A stretch of DNA of 64,000 bases from Burkholderia cenocepacia (GTDB taxonomy: Bacteria; Pseudomonadota; Gammaproteobacteria; Burkholderiales; Burkholderiaceae), in the NCBI RefSeq assembly GCF_014211915.1, contig NZ_CP060040.1, positions 2,232,001-2,296,000 on the forward strand. The letters are read 5' to 3'. Positions 55,206-63,778 of this stretch are shown piece after piece. Numbering within the stretch: the stretch's first letter is position 1; every line of letters begins with the position of its first letter. A program made the translations under genes and the position numbers. The notes below the pieces were generated by a model. That model saw only the letters and a program-made list of their open reading frames with translations, had not been told where the DNA came from and made no database searches.

Positions 55206-55673
55206 TCAGGCAGCCGGTTCGTCCGCGTTGGCGGCGGCCGGAATCAGCAGCACCGGCAGCGTTGCGTGGCGCACGCATTGTTCGGCGATGCTGCCGAGCA
55301 CGAGGCGGCGGAAGCCGCGGCGGCCGTGCGTGCCGAGTACGAGCAGATCGGCGCCGAACGCTTTCGCGCCGTCGAGGATCAGTGACGACACGTCGTTGAG
55401 CGACGTCGCTTCGTTCAGCTGCGTTTCGCCCTTCACGCCGGCGGCCTGCATCAGCTTCGCGAAATCCTGCGCGAGCGCGTTGCCCTGCGCGAGGAGCTGA
55501 TCGCGCAGCACGGACGGATCGTAGCCGGGCACGTTGTAGTAGATCGCGGCGTTCTCGACGACGTAGAACGGCTGCAGCTCCGCGCCGTGCGCTTTCGCGA
55601 GCGCCAGTGCGGCATCGAACGCATGGCGGGACGTGTCGCTGCCGTCGACGGCAACCAGAATACGCTTGTACAT
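55206..55673 (-). CDS. Universal stress protein (UspA family)
   Basis: 155 residues from ATG 55671-55673, with GGAGACACT upstream. The fold starts MYKRILVAVDGSDTSRHAFD and ends with the ATP-binding loop LVLGTHGRRGFRRLVLGSIA then VRHATLPVLLIP. It binds ATP and typically accumulates under oxygen or nutrient stress. It is 103 bp upstream of the fnr homologue in the same direction. Confidence 0.93.
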   Translation of the reverse strand: MYKRILVAVDGSDTSRHAFDAALALAKAHGAELQPFYVVENAAIYYNVPGYDPSVLRDQLLAQGNALAQDFAKLMQAAGVKGETQLNEATSLNDVSSLILDGAKAFGADLLVLGTHGRRGFRRLVLGSIAEQCVRHATLPVLLIPAAANADEPAA

Positions 55674-56201
55674 AGTGTCTCCGAGTGGCGGGTTGAAACG
55701 AAGTCGGCCGGATGGCCGAGCGGGCCGGGCAATGCTGCGAGGCAGAGTAAACCAACGGGCACGATCGTGCAGCGAGGTGCCCGCCGTGCCGCGCGGCCGC
55801 GTGGTTCCTGTCGCTGTCGCGCATGGCCATGCGCGCGACGCATGCTGCGCCGCGCGACGCGTGTCGTGGGATGCGGCATGCGTCGCGCCGCACCGCCGGC
55901 GCAAACGCATGCGCACGCATCGATCCGGCGCGGCTGCAACCCTGCCGATGCGCTGCACGCACCACCATTCAATCGCAATCGCGCCGTGGCGCCATGACTT
56001 CGGTCAATGCCTGTGCGTCGATGCGATGCGCGGCATGCATGACTGCGAAGCCGATGCCAGGGCGCGGAGTCGTTCGTTGTGACAACGTGCGAGCGGGTAT
56101 CGGCGTGCAGTTCGATCGCACGCGCCGGTTCATCGCCATCGATCATCGTGACCGGCCGATAGCGCCTCTCAAACGAACGACCGATTCAAACGCCGCGCCG
56201 G
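55674..56201. other. Intergenic region upstream of the usp gene
   Basis: 528 bp with no credible gene. ATGACTTCGGTCAA (55994-56007) is weakly FNR-site-like (reverse TTGACCGAAGTCAT) but lies over 300 bp from the nearest start codon in its path. Confidence 0.4.
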
Positions 56202-56609
56202 CTATCTCGGCACGACCGTCAGCTCGATGACGCGCTCCGGCCGGCGGCTGTGGCCGGGCCAGTATGCGCTGCCGTACATCCGGTGAACGGGGCCGAACGG
56301 CGCGTCGCCCGCGGGCGGCGTGTCGAAGCCTTTCTCGATCACCGTGTAGCCGGCGCGCAGCGCAAACGCCGGATGGTTGCCGTCGGGGCGGCTGTCGAAA
56401 CCGGCGAAGCCGTCGCCGGCCTCCGGCATCGCATTGACGAGCGACGCATTGCTGCGCGTGATCTCGTCGGGCGAGATCGGCCCGACCCCGGCGAGCCGCG
56501 ACGCTTCGCGGTGCTTGCCGTCGGTGTCGACCGTGCTGTCGTGCGTGTCGTCGTTGTCGAGTTCGATGCTGCGCGGATGCGCACGACCTGTTTGAGCGGA
56601 GGATTCCAT
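56202..56609 (-). CDS. Hypothetical protein, possibly DUF3005
   Basis: 135 residues from ATG 56607-56609, with GGAGAG upstream. It is hydrophilic and rich in Asp, Asn and Gly (SIELDNDDTHDSTVDTDGKH, then SNASLVNAMPEAGDGFAGFD), with a more ordered C terminus (HPAFALRAGYTVIEKGFDT to RVIELTVVPR). No signal peptide or membrane segment. I associate it weakly with a Burkholderia family called DUF3005. Function unknown. Confidence 0.6.
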   Translation of the reverse strand: MESSAQTGRAHPRSIELDNDDTHDSTVDTDGKHREASRLAGVGPISPDEITRSNASLVNAMPEAGDGFAGFDSRPDGNHPAFALRAGYTVIEKGFDTPPAGDAPFGPVHRMYGSAYWPGHSRRPERVIELTVVPR

Positions 56610-56887
56610 CGCGGCTCTCCTGGCGGCGACACGCTCCGGATCGAAGCAAATCCCGTTCCGGGCACGACGGGAAAAGGCGCGCGGGCGATCGCCGCGGTCG
56701 CGCGACGCGCACTGATTTGTCATGATTTATTTCAGCTAGAAGACGCGTTTTCTACAGAGTATGATTCTTTTCCTGCGAAGCGGCGACAGGGGATGAAGTC
56801 TCGCCGCCTCTGCCCGCGCCGGGGCGCCGCAGCACCCTTAAAGACGGGTAGCGAACAACAAAGCAAGGGACTAGAGGTGGCGGATTC

Positions 56888-57121
56888 ATGCAAGCGACTA
56901 CTGCTTTCACGCACCGCGGTTATCTGTTGAATTGCGCGCCCGCACGCGCCAGTGACGGTTCATTCAAGCCCTACGTCGTGATCTCCCGATCGAGCGACGG
57001 GGAGCTCGTGGCGAACCGGTTTTTTCCGATCGAGCTCCAGTTCAACGACGAAGGCGACGCGATCGCGCACGCGCGCGACTGGGCCGTGCGCTGGATCGAC
57101 GCGAGCAGCGTCTCGATGTGA
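56888..57121 (+). CDS. Small conserved-looking protein of unknown function
   Basis: 77 residues: MQATTAFTHRGYLLNCAPAR, then KPYVVISRSSDGELVANRFF, then AHARDWAVRWIDASS. The pattern of a short beta-sheet followed by one helix is protein-like and the codon use is normal. No family named. Upstream 56740-56887 is AT-richer and may contain its promoter. Confidence 0.6.
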   Translation: MQATTAFTHRGYLLNCAPARASDGSFKPYVVISRSSDGELVANRFFPIELQFNDEGDAIAHARDWAVRWIDASSVSM

Positions 57122-57258
57122 CGCCGTCGCACGCGTGCGGCGCTGGCCGTCCGGCCGATCCCCGGGGTGCCGCTCCCGGACAAAAAACGCGGTAATCTTG
57201 CGGAACCCGTCACTTTATTAGCGGCCGCGCATCCGCGCGCGGCTGCCCGCATTGGCTT

Positions 57259-58179
57259 ATGTCGACATCACCCGCCCGTCAGTGGGGCCTCGAAGAAATC
57301 GTCGCCGGCTTGCGCGAGTCGCGCGAGGAACTCCATCGCACGCGCCATCCGCGCGGCATCCGCGAACTGCCGTCGCGCGATGCGATCTGCAAGATTGTGA
57401 CCGGCCTGCGCGCGTCGATGTTTCCGACGCACTACGGCGCGCCCGACCTGACCGACGAAAGCGTCGACTTCTACGTCGGCCACACGCTCGAAAGCACGCT
57501 GCGCATCCTGTCCGAGCAGATCCGCCGCGCGCTGCCGTTCCTGCCCGAGCACGTCGATACGCCGTTCGCCGAGCTCGACGAACGCGCGTTCGAGATCGCG
57601 CGCGAGTTCGGCCGGCAGTTGCCGGCGATCCGCGCGCTGCTCGTCAGCGACATCCAGGCCGCGTACGCGGGCGATCCGGCCGCGCAGCACATCACCGAGA
57701 TCCTGCTGTGCTACCCCGGCGTGTTCGCGATGATGCACCATCGGCTCGCACACGCGCTGCACCAGCTCGGCGTGCCGCTGCTCGCGCGGTTCATCAATGA
57801 AATCGCGCACTCGGCCACCGGCATCGACATCCACCCCGGCGCGCAGATCGGCCCGAGCTTCTTCATCGATCACGGCACCGGCGTCGTGATCGGCGAAACC
57901 GCGATCATCGGCGAGCGCGTGCGCGTGTACCAGGCCGTCACGCTCGGCGCGAAGAGTTTCCCGGCCGATGGCGAAGGCGCGCTGGTGAAGGGCAATGCAC
58001 GGCACCCGATCGTCGAGGACGACGTGGTGATCTATGCGGGCGCGACGATCCTCGGTCGCGTGACGATCGGGCGCGGCTCGGTGATCGGCGGCAACGTGTG
58101 GCTCACCCACAGCGTGCCGCCCGGCACGAGCGTCGCGCAGGGCAAGGTCCGCGAAGGCGGGAGCGCCGAGAAGCCGTAA
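57259..58179 (+). CDS. cysE: Serine O-acetyltransferase
   Basis: 306 residues from ATG 57259. An alpha-helical N-terminal domain (FYVGHTLESTLRILSEQIRR) precedes the left-handed parallel beta-helix of hexapeptide repeats. Catalytic His residues lie in ATGIDIHPGAQIGPSFFIDH and GTGVVIGETAIIGE. The length and N terminus fit the EpsC/SrpH long form. It makes O-acetylserine, the cysteine precursor, from serine and acetyl-CoA. Confidence 0.93.
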   Translation: MSTSPARQWGLEEIVAGLRESREELHRTRHPRGIRELPSRDAICKIVTGLRASMFPTHYGAPDLTDESVDFYVGHTLESTLRILSEQIRRALPFLPEHVDTPFAELDERAFEIAREFGRQLPAIRALLVSDIQAAYAGDPAAQHITEILLCYPGVFAMMHHRLAHALHQLGVPLLARFINEIAHSATGIDIHPGAQIGPSFFIDHGTGVVIGETAIIGERVRVYQAVTLGAKSFPADGEGALVKGNARHPIVEDDVVIYAGATILGRVTIGRGSVIGGNVWLTHSVPPGTSVAQGKVREGGSAEKP

Positions 58180-58342
58180 CGCGGAGGGCGAATGCGCGGG
58201 CGTCGTTCCGCGCAACGCCGCGGATGACGCGCAATGGTTCGGCGGCCGGGCCGCCGTCGCGCGCGCTCGGGCGTGAGCGGCGCGAAGCCGGCTCGGCCCG
58301 GCGCACGAAGGCGGCGCGCAGCCGCCTGCGTTCATCGAAGCC

Positions 58343-59146
58343 TCAGTGCTTGCCGTCCGGCGAGCGGTGCTTGTACAGCACGTCCTGATCGACGCGGATC
58401 AGGTTCTGGCCCGCATCGACGACGAAATCCACGCCGTTGTACGCATTGCCCGTGAGCAGCAGGATCGCGCTGGCGACGTCGTCGGGGCCCGCGATGCGCG
58501 CGAGCGGCGTCGATGCGCGGCTCGCGTGTTCGAAGTCGGCCTGCGTCTGGTCGTCGCTCGGCAGCATCAGCCCCGGGAACACCGCATTCACGCGCAGCAC
58601 CGGCGCGGACGACAGCGCGAGCATCTGCGTCAGGTTGCCGAGCGCGGCCTTCGCGACCGTGTAGCTGAAATGGTCGCGGTGGAAGTTTTCCTTGATCTTC
58701 TGGTCGACCACGTTCACGACGACGCCTTGCGTGCCGGCCGCGCGGGCCCGCTCGTAGAACGCGCGCGTGAGCAGGATCGGCGCGCGGCAGTTGACGGCCC
58801 ACGCCTGGTCGAACGCGGCGAGATCGAAGCTCGGGAAATGGTCCTGCCAGAATACCGACGCGTTGTTGACCAGCACGTCGAGGCGGCCGAAGCGCGCATA
58901 GACCGCATCGATCAGCGCGGTGATCTGCGCGGCATCGGACAGGTCGGCCTGCAGCGCCACCGAATCGTGCCCGCGTTCGGCAATCGCGCGGGCGGCGGCG
59001 TGCGCGGCATCGGCCGAACGGTCGTAATGCACCGCGGTGCAATAGCCGTGCGCGGCGAAATACTCGGCGAACGCGCGCCCGGCCCGGCGCGCGGCGCCGG
59101 TCACGAGCACGACGGGCGCGTGCGCCGTTTGCTTCGTCTGCTCCAT
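58343..59146 (-). CDS. SDR-family dihydromonapterin/pteridine reductase-like
   Basis: 267 residues from ATG 59144-59146, sharing one base with the folE stop (TGATG). It has the NADP motif VLVTGAARRAGRAFAEYF (the ARR form is typical of pteridine reductases), NNASVFWQD, and YTVAKAALGNLTQ with catalytic Tyr and Lys. Coupled translation after folE points to reduction of a folE-derived pterin (FolM/PTR1-like role). It could also supply tetrahydromonapterin or biopterin for an aromatic hydroxylase. Confidence 0.85.
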   Translation of the reverse strand: MEQTKQTAHAPVVLVTGAARRAGRAFAEYFAAHGYCTAVHYDRSADAAHAAARAIAERGHDSVALQADLSDAAQITALIDAVYARFGRLDVLVNNASVFWQDHFPSFDLAAFDQAWAVNCRAPILLTRAFYERARAAGTQGVVVNVVDQKIKENFHRDHFSYTVAKAALGNLTQMLALSSAPVLRVNAVFPGLMLPSDDQTQADFEHASRASTPLARIAGPDDVASAILLLTGNAYNGVDFVVDAGQNLIRVDQDVLYKHRSPDGKH

Positions 59147-59781
59147 CAGGTATTCGTCAGGTTGACCGAGGAAGGATTCGCGACGATCGACAGGAATTCG
59201 CGGCGCGTCGACGGATCGGTGCGGAACGTGCCGAGCATGCGCGACGTGACCATCTCGACGCCCGGCTTGTGCACGCCGCGCGTGGAGATGCACTGGTGTG
59301 CGGCGTCGAGGATCACGCCGACGCCCTTCGGCTGCAGTACGTCGAACAGCGTGTCGGCGATCTGCACGGTCATCTTTTCCTGGATCTGCAGGCGCTTCGC
59401 GAACGCGTCGACGAGGCGCGCGAGCTTCGAGATGCCGACGACGCGATGGTTCGGCAGATACGCGACGTGCGCGCGGCCGATGATCGGCACCATATGGTGC
59501 TCGCAGTAGCTCTCGAAGCGGATGTCCTTCAGCACGATCATTTCGTCGTAGCCGTCGACTTCGCTGAACGTGCGCGCGAGGATGTCGCGCGGCTCCAGCG
59601 CATAGCCGGCGAAGAACTGCTCGTATGCGCGCACCACGCGCGCGGGCGTGTCGAGCAGGCCTTCGCGCGCGGGATCGTCGCCGGCCCAGCGCAACAGCAC
59701 GCGGACGGCGTCTTCGGCTTCTTCACGGCTCGGCCGCGAGGCGACCGGCTGGGGCTGTGTGGTTTTCTTTCCCTTACCCAT
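59146..59781 (-). CDS. folE: GTP cyclohydrolase I
   Basis: 211 residues. Zinc ligands and substrate residues are in [20 protein letters not shown] and [16 protein letters not shown], with the [20 protein letters not shown] helix between them; the length is standard. It converts GTP to 7,8-dihydroneopterin triphosphate. Overlap with the SDR gene suggests this copy may serve a pterin cofactor branch as well as, or instead of, general folate synthesis. Confidence 0.95.
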   Translation of the reverse strand: MGKGKKTTQPQPVASRPSREEAEDAVRVLLRWAGDDPAREGLLDTPARVVRAYEQFFAGYALEPRDILARTFSEVDGYDEMIVLKDIRFESYCEHHMVPIIGRAHVAYLPNHRVVGISKLARLVDAFAKRLQIQEKMTVQIADTLFDVLQPKGVGVILDAAHQCISTRGVHKPGVEMVTSRMLGTFRTDPSTRREFLSIVANPSSVNLTNT

Positions 59782-59877
59782 GTAGTGGCTCCATCGAAGG
59801 CCGCCTGCGGCGGCCGATATCCGGCCATTGTTTCATGCTTTCGCCGCTCGTGCGTGCGGGCCGCCGCGCCTCCTTCC

Positions 59878-60804
59878 TCACTTCGGCCATTCGTCCTGTT
59901 CGTCGTTGAACAGCGACGCGACGACGCCACGCAGCCACGCGGTGCGCGGGTCGTTGTGGTACTTGCGATGCCAGTGCTGTTTCAGGTCGAAGCGCGGCAA
60001 CGCGAGCGGCGGCTCGACGGGCACGATGAACGCGTGCTCGGCCGCATACGCATAGCCGATCGCGTGCGGCACCGTCGCGATCAGGTCGGTGCGGCTCAGG
60101 ATGAACGGCAGGCTCATGAAGTGCGGCGTTTCGAGCACCGCGCGGCGCTGCATGCGCTGCTTGGCCAGATATTTCTCGAGCACCTCCTGGCTGCGGCCTT
60201 CGGCGCGCACCACCGCGTGCCCGCACGCGAGGAACTGCTCGACCGTGAACGGCGGCGTCTGCTCGAACGGATGGCCGCGTCGCATCAGGCAGACGAACCG
60301 GTGCGTGAACAGCCGCTGCTGGAAGAAGTTGTTGCCGTCGAGATCGGGGAAGTAGCCGACTGCAAGATCGATCGACCCGGCTTCGAGGCCGCGTCCGACT
60401 TCGTCGTGCGCGAGCGAGACCGAACGCAGGTTCGCGTGCGGCGCGTGCATCGCGAACGCCTGCAACAGCTTCGGCAGGAACACGATCTCGCCGACGTCCG
60501 ACAGCGCGATCGAGAACGTATGCGTGCTCGCGGCCGGATCGAAGTCGTGCGGCGCGACGAGGCCGCGCTCGATCTGCGCGAGCGCGTCGCGGGCGGCCGG
60601 CAGCAGCGCCAGCGCGCGCGGCGTCGGTTCCATGCCGCGCGACGTGCGCACGAACAGCGGATCGCCGAAGTATTCGCGCAGCCGGCCGAGCGCCGTGCTC
60701 ACGCGCGGCTGGCTCACGCCGAGCAGGTCGCCCGCCCGGCTCACGTTGCGCGTGTCGTCGAGCGCGACGAGGTAGGGAATCAGGTTCAGATCGAGCGTTT
60801 CCAT
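59878..60804 (-). CDS. LysR-family regulator, divergent from pobA
   Basis: 308 residues. It starts METLDLNLIPYLVALDDTRN; the HTH is VSRAGDLLGVSQPRVSTALG with the wing DPLFVRTSRGMEPTPRA. It belongs to the NodD/LinR-like LysR branch. The gap to pobA is 116 bp, so it is the likely 4-hydroxybenzoate-responsive activator of pobA, in place of the AraC- or IclR-type PobR of other genera. This is inferred. Confidence 0.9.
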   Translation of the reverse strand: METLDLNLIPYLVALDDTRNVSRAGDLLGVSQPRVSTALGRLREYFGDPLFVRTSRGMEPTPRALALLPAARDALAQIERGLVAPHDFDPAASTHTFSIALSDVGEIVFLPKLLQAFAMHAPHANLRSVSLAHDEVGRGLEAGSIDLAVGYFPDLDGNNFFQQRLFTHRFVCLMRRGHPFEQTPPFTVEQFLACGHAVVRAEGRSQEVLEKYLAKQRMQRRAVLETPHFMSLPFILSRTDLIATVPHAIGYAYAAEHAFIVPVEPPLALPRFDLKQHWHRKYHNDPRTAWLRGVVASLFNDEQDEWPK

Positions 60805-60920
60805 GGCCGGGCCGGTATCTCCAAAACGTATACAACATATCTCCTGAATCGCGTTGCCGCATAGTCGGGAAAGCGCTCAAATGTATTCCACGATTCGAAT
60901 TAATGTTCTGGAGACGAACA

Positions 60921-62153
60921 ATGCGCACCCAAGTCGCGATCATCGGCGCCGGTCCGTCCGGCCTTCTGCTTTCCCACCTGCTGCGCCTGCAAGGCGTCGA
61001 TTCCATCCTCGTCGAGGCGCGTTCCCGCGAATACTGCGAGAACCGCATCCGCGCCGGCGTGCTCGAGCAGGGCACGGTCGACACGCTGAACGACGCCGGC
61101 CTCGGCGACCGGATGCGCCGCGAGGGGCTCGAACATCACGGTATCGAGCTGCTGTTCGACGGCCAGCGCCACCGTATCGACCTGTCCGAACTGACCGGCG
61201 GGCGCGCGATCACCGTCTATAGCCAGCACGAAGTCGTGCGCGACCTGATCGCGGCCGGCATCGAGCACGGCCATCAGATGCACTTCGAAGTCAGCGACGT
61301 CGCGCTGCACGACGTCGAAAGCGAGCATCCGTTCGTCACGTTCAAGCACGCGGATGGCCGCGCGGACCGCATCGACTGCGATTACATCGCCGGCTGCGAC
61401 GGCTTCCACGGCATCGCGCGCCAGACGATTCCCGCCGAGCGGCTGAACACGTTCGAGCGCGTCTACCCGTTCGCATGGCTCGGCATCCTCGCGGACGCGG
61501 CGCCGTCGCTCGACGAGCTCGTGTACGCACATCACGACAACGGTTTCGCGCTGTTCTCGATGCGCTCGCCGACGGTCACGCGCCTGTACCTGCAATGCAA
61601 GCCGGATGAAGACCTCGCCGAATGGTCCGACGCACGGATCTGGGACGAACTGCACACGCGCTTCTCGAACGACACCGGCTGGACGCCGACCGAGGGCCGG
61701 ATCACGCAGAAGAGCGTGACGCCGATGCGCAGCTTCGTGTCGGAGACGATGCAGCACGGCCGCCTGTTCCTCGCCGGCGATGCCGCGCACATCGTGCCGC
61801 CGACCGGCGCGAAGGGGATGAACCTCGCGGTGGCCGACGTCCGCGCGCTGTCCCGCGCGCTCGGCGCGCGCTACCGGACGGGCGACGCGACGCCGCTCGA
61901 GCGCTATTCGGCGACCTGCCTCGAACGCGTGTGGCGCGCCGAGCACTTCTCGTACTTCATGACGAACATGCTGCATGCGTCGCCGGACGACTCGCCGTTC
62001 GTCAATCGCCTGAAGTTTGCCGAGCTGAAATACGTGACGCGTTCGCGAGCGGCCGCGCAGTCGCTCGCCGAAAACTACGTCGGTTTGCCGTTCGACGACG
62101 CGACGGCCCCCGAGGGAACCCGCCTTGACAATGCGCTGTGCGCGACTCTATGA
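60921..62153 (+). CDS. pobA: 4-hydroxybenzoate 3-monooxygenase
   Basis: 410 residues from ATG 60921 (MRTQVAIIGAGPSG) with GGAG nine bases upstream. The flavin monooxygenase fingerprints are GAGPSGLLLSHLL, the DG motif IAGCDGFHGIARQ and GDAAHIVPPTGAKGMNLAVA. The REYCENRIRAGVLEQGTV segment is typical of PobA. It hydroxylates 4-hydroxybenzoate to protocatechuate with NADPH and O2, feeding the pca genes that follow. It is slightly longer than the usual 394 residues. Confidence 0.95.
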   Translation: MRTQVAIIGAGPSGLLLSHLLRLQGVDSILVEARSREYCENRIRAGVLEQGTVDTLNDAGLGDRMRREGLEHHGIELLFDGQRHRIDLSELTGGRAITVYSQHEVVRDLIAAGIEHGHQMHFEVSDVALHDVESEHPFVTFKHADGRADRIDCDYIAGCDGFHGIARQTIPAERLNTFERVYPFAWLGILADAAPSLDELVYAHHDNGFALFSMRSPTVTRLYLQCKPDEDLAEWSDARIWDELHTRFSNDTGWTPTEGRITQKSVTPMRSFVSETMQHGRLFLAGDAAHIVPPTGAKGMNLAVADVRALSRALGARYRTGDATPLERYSATCLERVWRAEHFSYFMTNMLHASPDDSPFVNRLKFAELKYVTRSRAAAQSLAENYVGLPFDDATAPEGTRLDNALCATL

Positions 62154-62163
62154 TCGGCTCATC

Positions 62164-62197
62164 GTTCGCTAATCGAATCTAGGTTCGAATAGCGAAC
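62164..62197. promoter_or_regulatory. IclR/PcaR-type operator upstream of pcaIJ
   Basis: An interrupted palindrome: GTTCGCTA (62164-62171) pairs with TAGCGAAC (62190-62197), and inner TCGAA (62173-62177) pairs with TTCGA (62184-62188). GTTCGCTAATCG closely resembles the PcaR box (GTTCGATAATCG...) known from pseudomonad pca promoters. Confidence 0.55.
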
Positions 62198-62297
62198 AAA
62201 AGCCGAGGGTCGGCGACGGCCTCCGGCGCGGCACGCGACACGCGCGTGTCCCCTCGACAGGCCGCGCACGAGCCGCGGGTTCGCATCAGGAAGAGAC

Positions 62298-63014
62298 ATG
62301 GTCAACAAGATTTTCGAATCGCTTCAGTCGGCGGTTGCCGACGTCCACGATGGCGCGACAATCATGATCGGCGGCTTCGGCACGGCCGGCATGCCGTCCG
62401 AGCTGATCGACGCGCTGATCGAACAGGGCGCGCGCGACCTGACGATCGTCAACAACAACGCGGGCAACGGCGAGACGGGTCTCGCAGCGCTGCTGAAGGC
62501 GAAAAAGGTGCGCAAGATCATCTGTTCGTTCCCGCGCCAGAGCGACTCGCAGGTGTTCGACGCGCTGTACCGCGCGGGCGAGATCGAGCTGGAGCTCGTG
62601 CCGCAGGGCAACCTCGCCGAGCGCATCCGCGCGGCGGGCGCCGGCATCGGCGGCTTTTTCACGCCGACCGGCTACGGCACCAAGCTCGCCGAAGGCAAGG
62701 AAACGCGCGTGATCGACGGCAAGCCGTATGTGTTCGAGACGCCGATCCACGCCGATTTCGCGCTGGTGAAGGCGTACAAGGGCGATCGCTGGGGCAATCT
62801 CGTGTATCGCAAGACCGCGCGCAACTTCGGGCCGATCATGGCCAGCGCCGCGAAGGTCGCGATCGTCCAGGTGTCGGAAGTCGTGCCGCTCGGCGGGCTG
62901 AACCCGGAACACATCGTGACGCCGGGCATTTTCGTGCAGCGCATCGTCGAGGTGCCGCAGGCCGCGCACGCGACCGAGCTGGCCGCCGAGCACGCTGCAT
63001 CGCAAGCCGCCTGA
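62298..63014 (+). CDS. pcaI: 3-oxoadipate CoA-transferase subunit A
   Basis: 238 residues. The CoA-transferase family I alpha-subunit markers are GATIMIGGFGTAGMPSELID and the GGFFTPTGYGTKLAEGKET block; the length is standard. With subunit B it moves CoA from succinyl-CoA to 3-oxoadipate, the penultimate step of the beta-ketoadipate pathway. It is first gene of pcaIJ under the probable PcaR-type operator. A short-chain 3-oxoacid transferase (ScoA) is the alternative, but the pobA/pcaB context favours pcaI. Confidence 0.9.
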   Translation: MVNKIFESLQSAVADVHDGATIMIGGFGTAGMPSELIDALIEQGARDLTIVNNNAGNGETGLAALLKAKKVRKIICSFPRQSDSQVFDALYRAGEIELELVPQGNLAERIRAAGAGIGGFFTPTGYGTKLAEGKETRVIDGKPYVFETPIHADFALVKAYKGDRWGNLVYRKTARNFGPIMASAAKVAIVQVSEVVPLGGLNPEHIVTPGIFVQRIVEVPQAAHATELAAEHAASQAA

Positions 63015-63034
63015 CCCACCTGGAGCAAACCGAC

Positions 63035-63690
63035 ATGAAACGACTGACTCGCGATGAAATGGCCAAGCGCGTCGCCCAGGACATCCCGAAGGCGCGTACG
63101 TGAACCTCGGCATCGGCGTGCCGACGCTTGTGGCGAACCACCTCGACCCGAGCAAGGAGATCTTCCTGCACAGCGAGAACGGCCTGCTCGGCATGGGCCC
63201 GGCGCCCGCGCCCGGCGAGGAAGACGACGAACTGATCAACGCCGGCAAGCAGCACGTGACGCTGCTCACCGGCGGCGCGTATTTCCACCACTCGGATTCG
63301 TTCGCGATGATGCGCGGCGGCCACCTCGACTACTGCGTGCTCGGTGCGTTCCAGGTGTCGGCGAACGGCGACCTCGCGAACTGGCATACGGGCGCGCCCG
63401 ATGCGATTCCGGCCGTCGGCGGCGCGATGGACCTCGCGATCGGCGCGAAGCAGGTGTTCGTGATGATGGAGCACCTGACGAAGCAGGGCGAGAGCAAGAT
63501 CGTCGCGCAGTGCTCGTATCCGGTCACCGGCGTGCAATGCGTGAGCCGCATCTATACGGATCTCGCCGTGCTCGACGTGACGGCCGACGGCCTCGCGGTG
63601 AGCGAGATCTTCACCGACCTGTCGTTCGACGAGCTGCAGAAGCTGACCGGCGTGCCGCTGATCGACGCGACGCAAAAGGCCGCCGCCTGA
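63035..63690 (+). pseudogene. pcaJ: 3-oxoadipate CoA-transferase subunit B, single frameshift near the N terminus
   Basis: The gene starts MKRLTRDEMAKRVAQDIPK at ATG 63035 and then stops at codon 23. One extra G at 63091-63092 (AAGG to AAGGG) would continue as GAYVNLGIGVPTLVANHLDP, the normal PcaJ N terminus, through to 63690 (about 218 residues). The rest is intact: catalytic Glu in LHSENGLLGMGP, and GGAYFHHSDSFAMMRGGHLD. A GTG at 63100 could start a shortened product lacking the first helix. A sequencing error is quite likely because the remainder shows no decay. Confidence 0.88.
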
Positions 63691-63695
63691 ACGGC

Positions 63696-63736
63696 AAGCA
63701 TGCCGGTGCGCGCATTCGAGCGCACGCCGGCACGCT
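63696..63736 (+). terminator. Hairpin after pcaJ
   Basis: GCATGCCGGTGCGC pairs with GCGCACGCCGGCACGC apart from small bulges, followed by TTGGG. It is a likely transcript end or attenuator before pcaB. Confidence 0.4.
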
Positions 63737-63778
63737 TGGGTAGACAATAGGCGCACGCCGTTTCCCCATTCCGATGCC

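Noticed and set aside
55994..56007. FNR binding site for the universal stress protein gene
   Set aside because: The match to TTGAT-N4-ATCAA is imperfect and it lies over 300 bp from the start codon.
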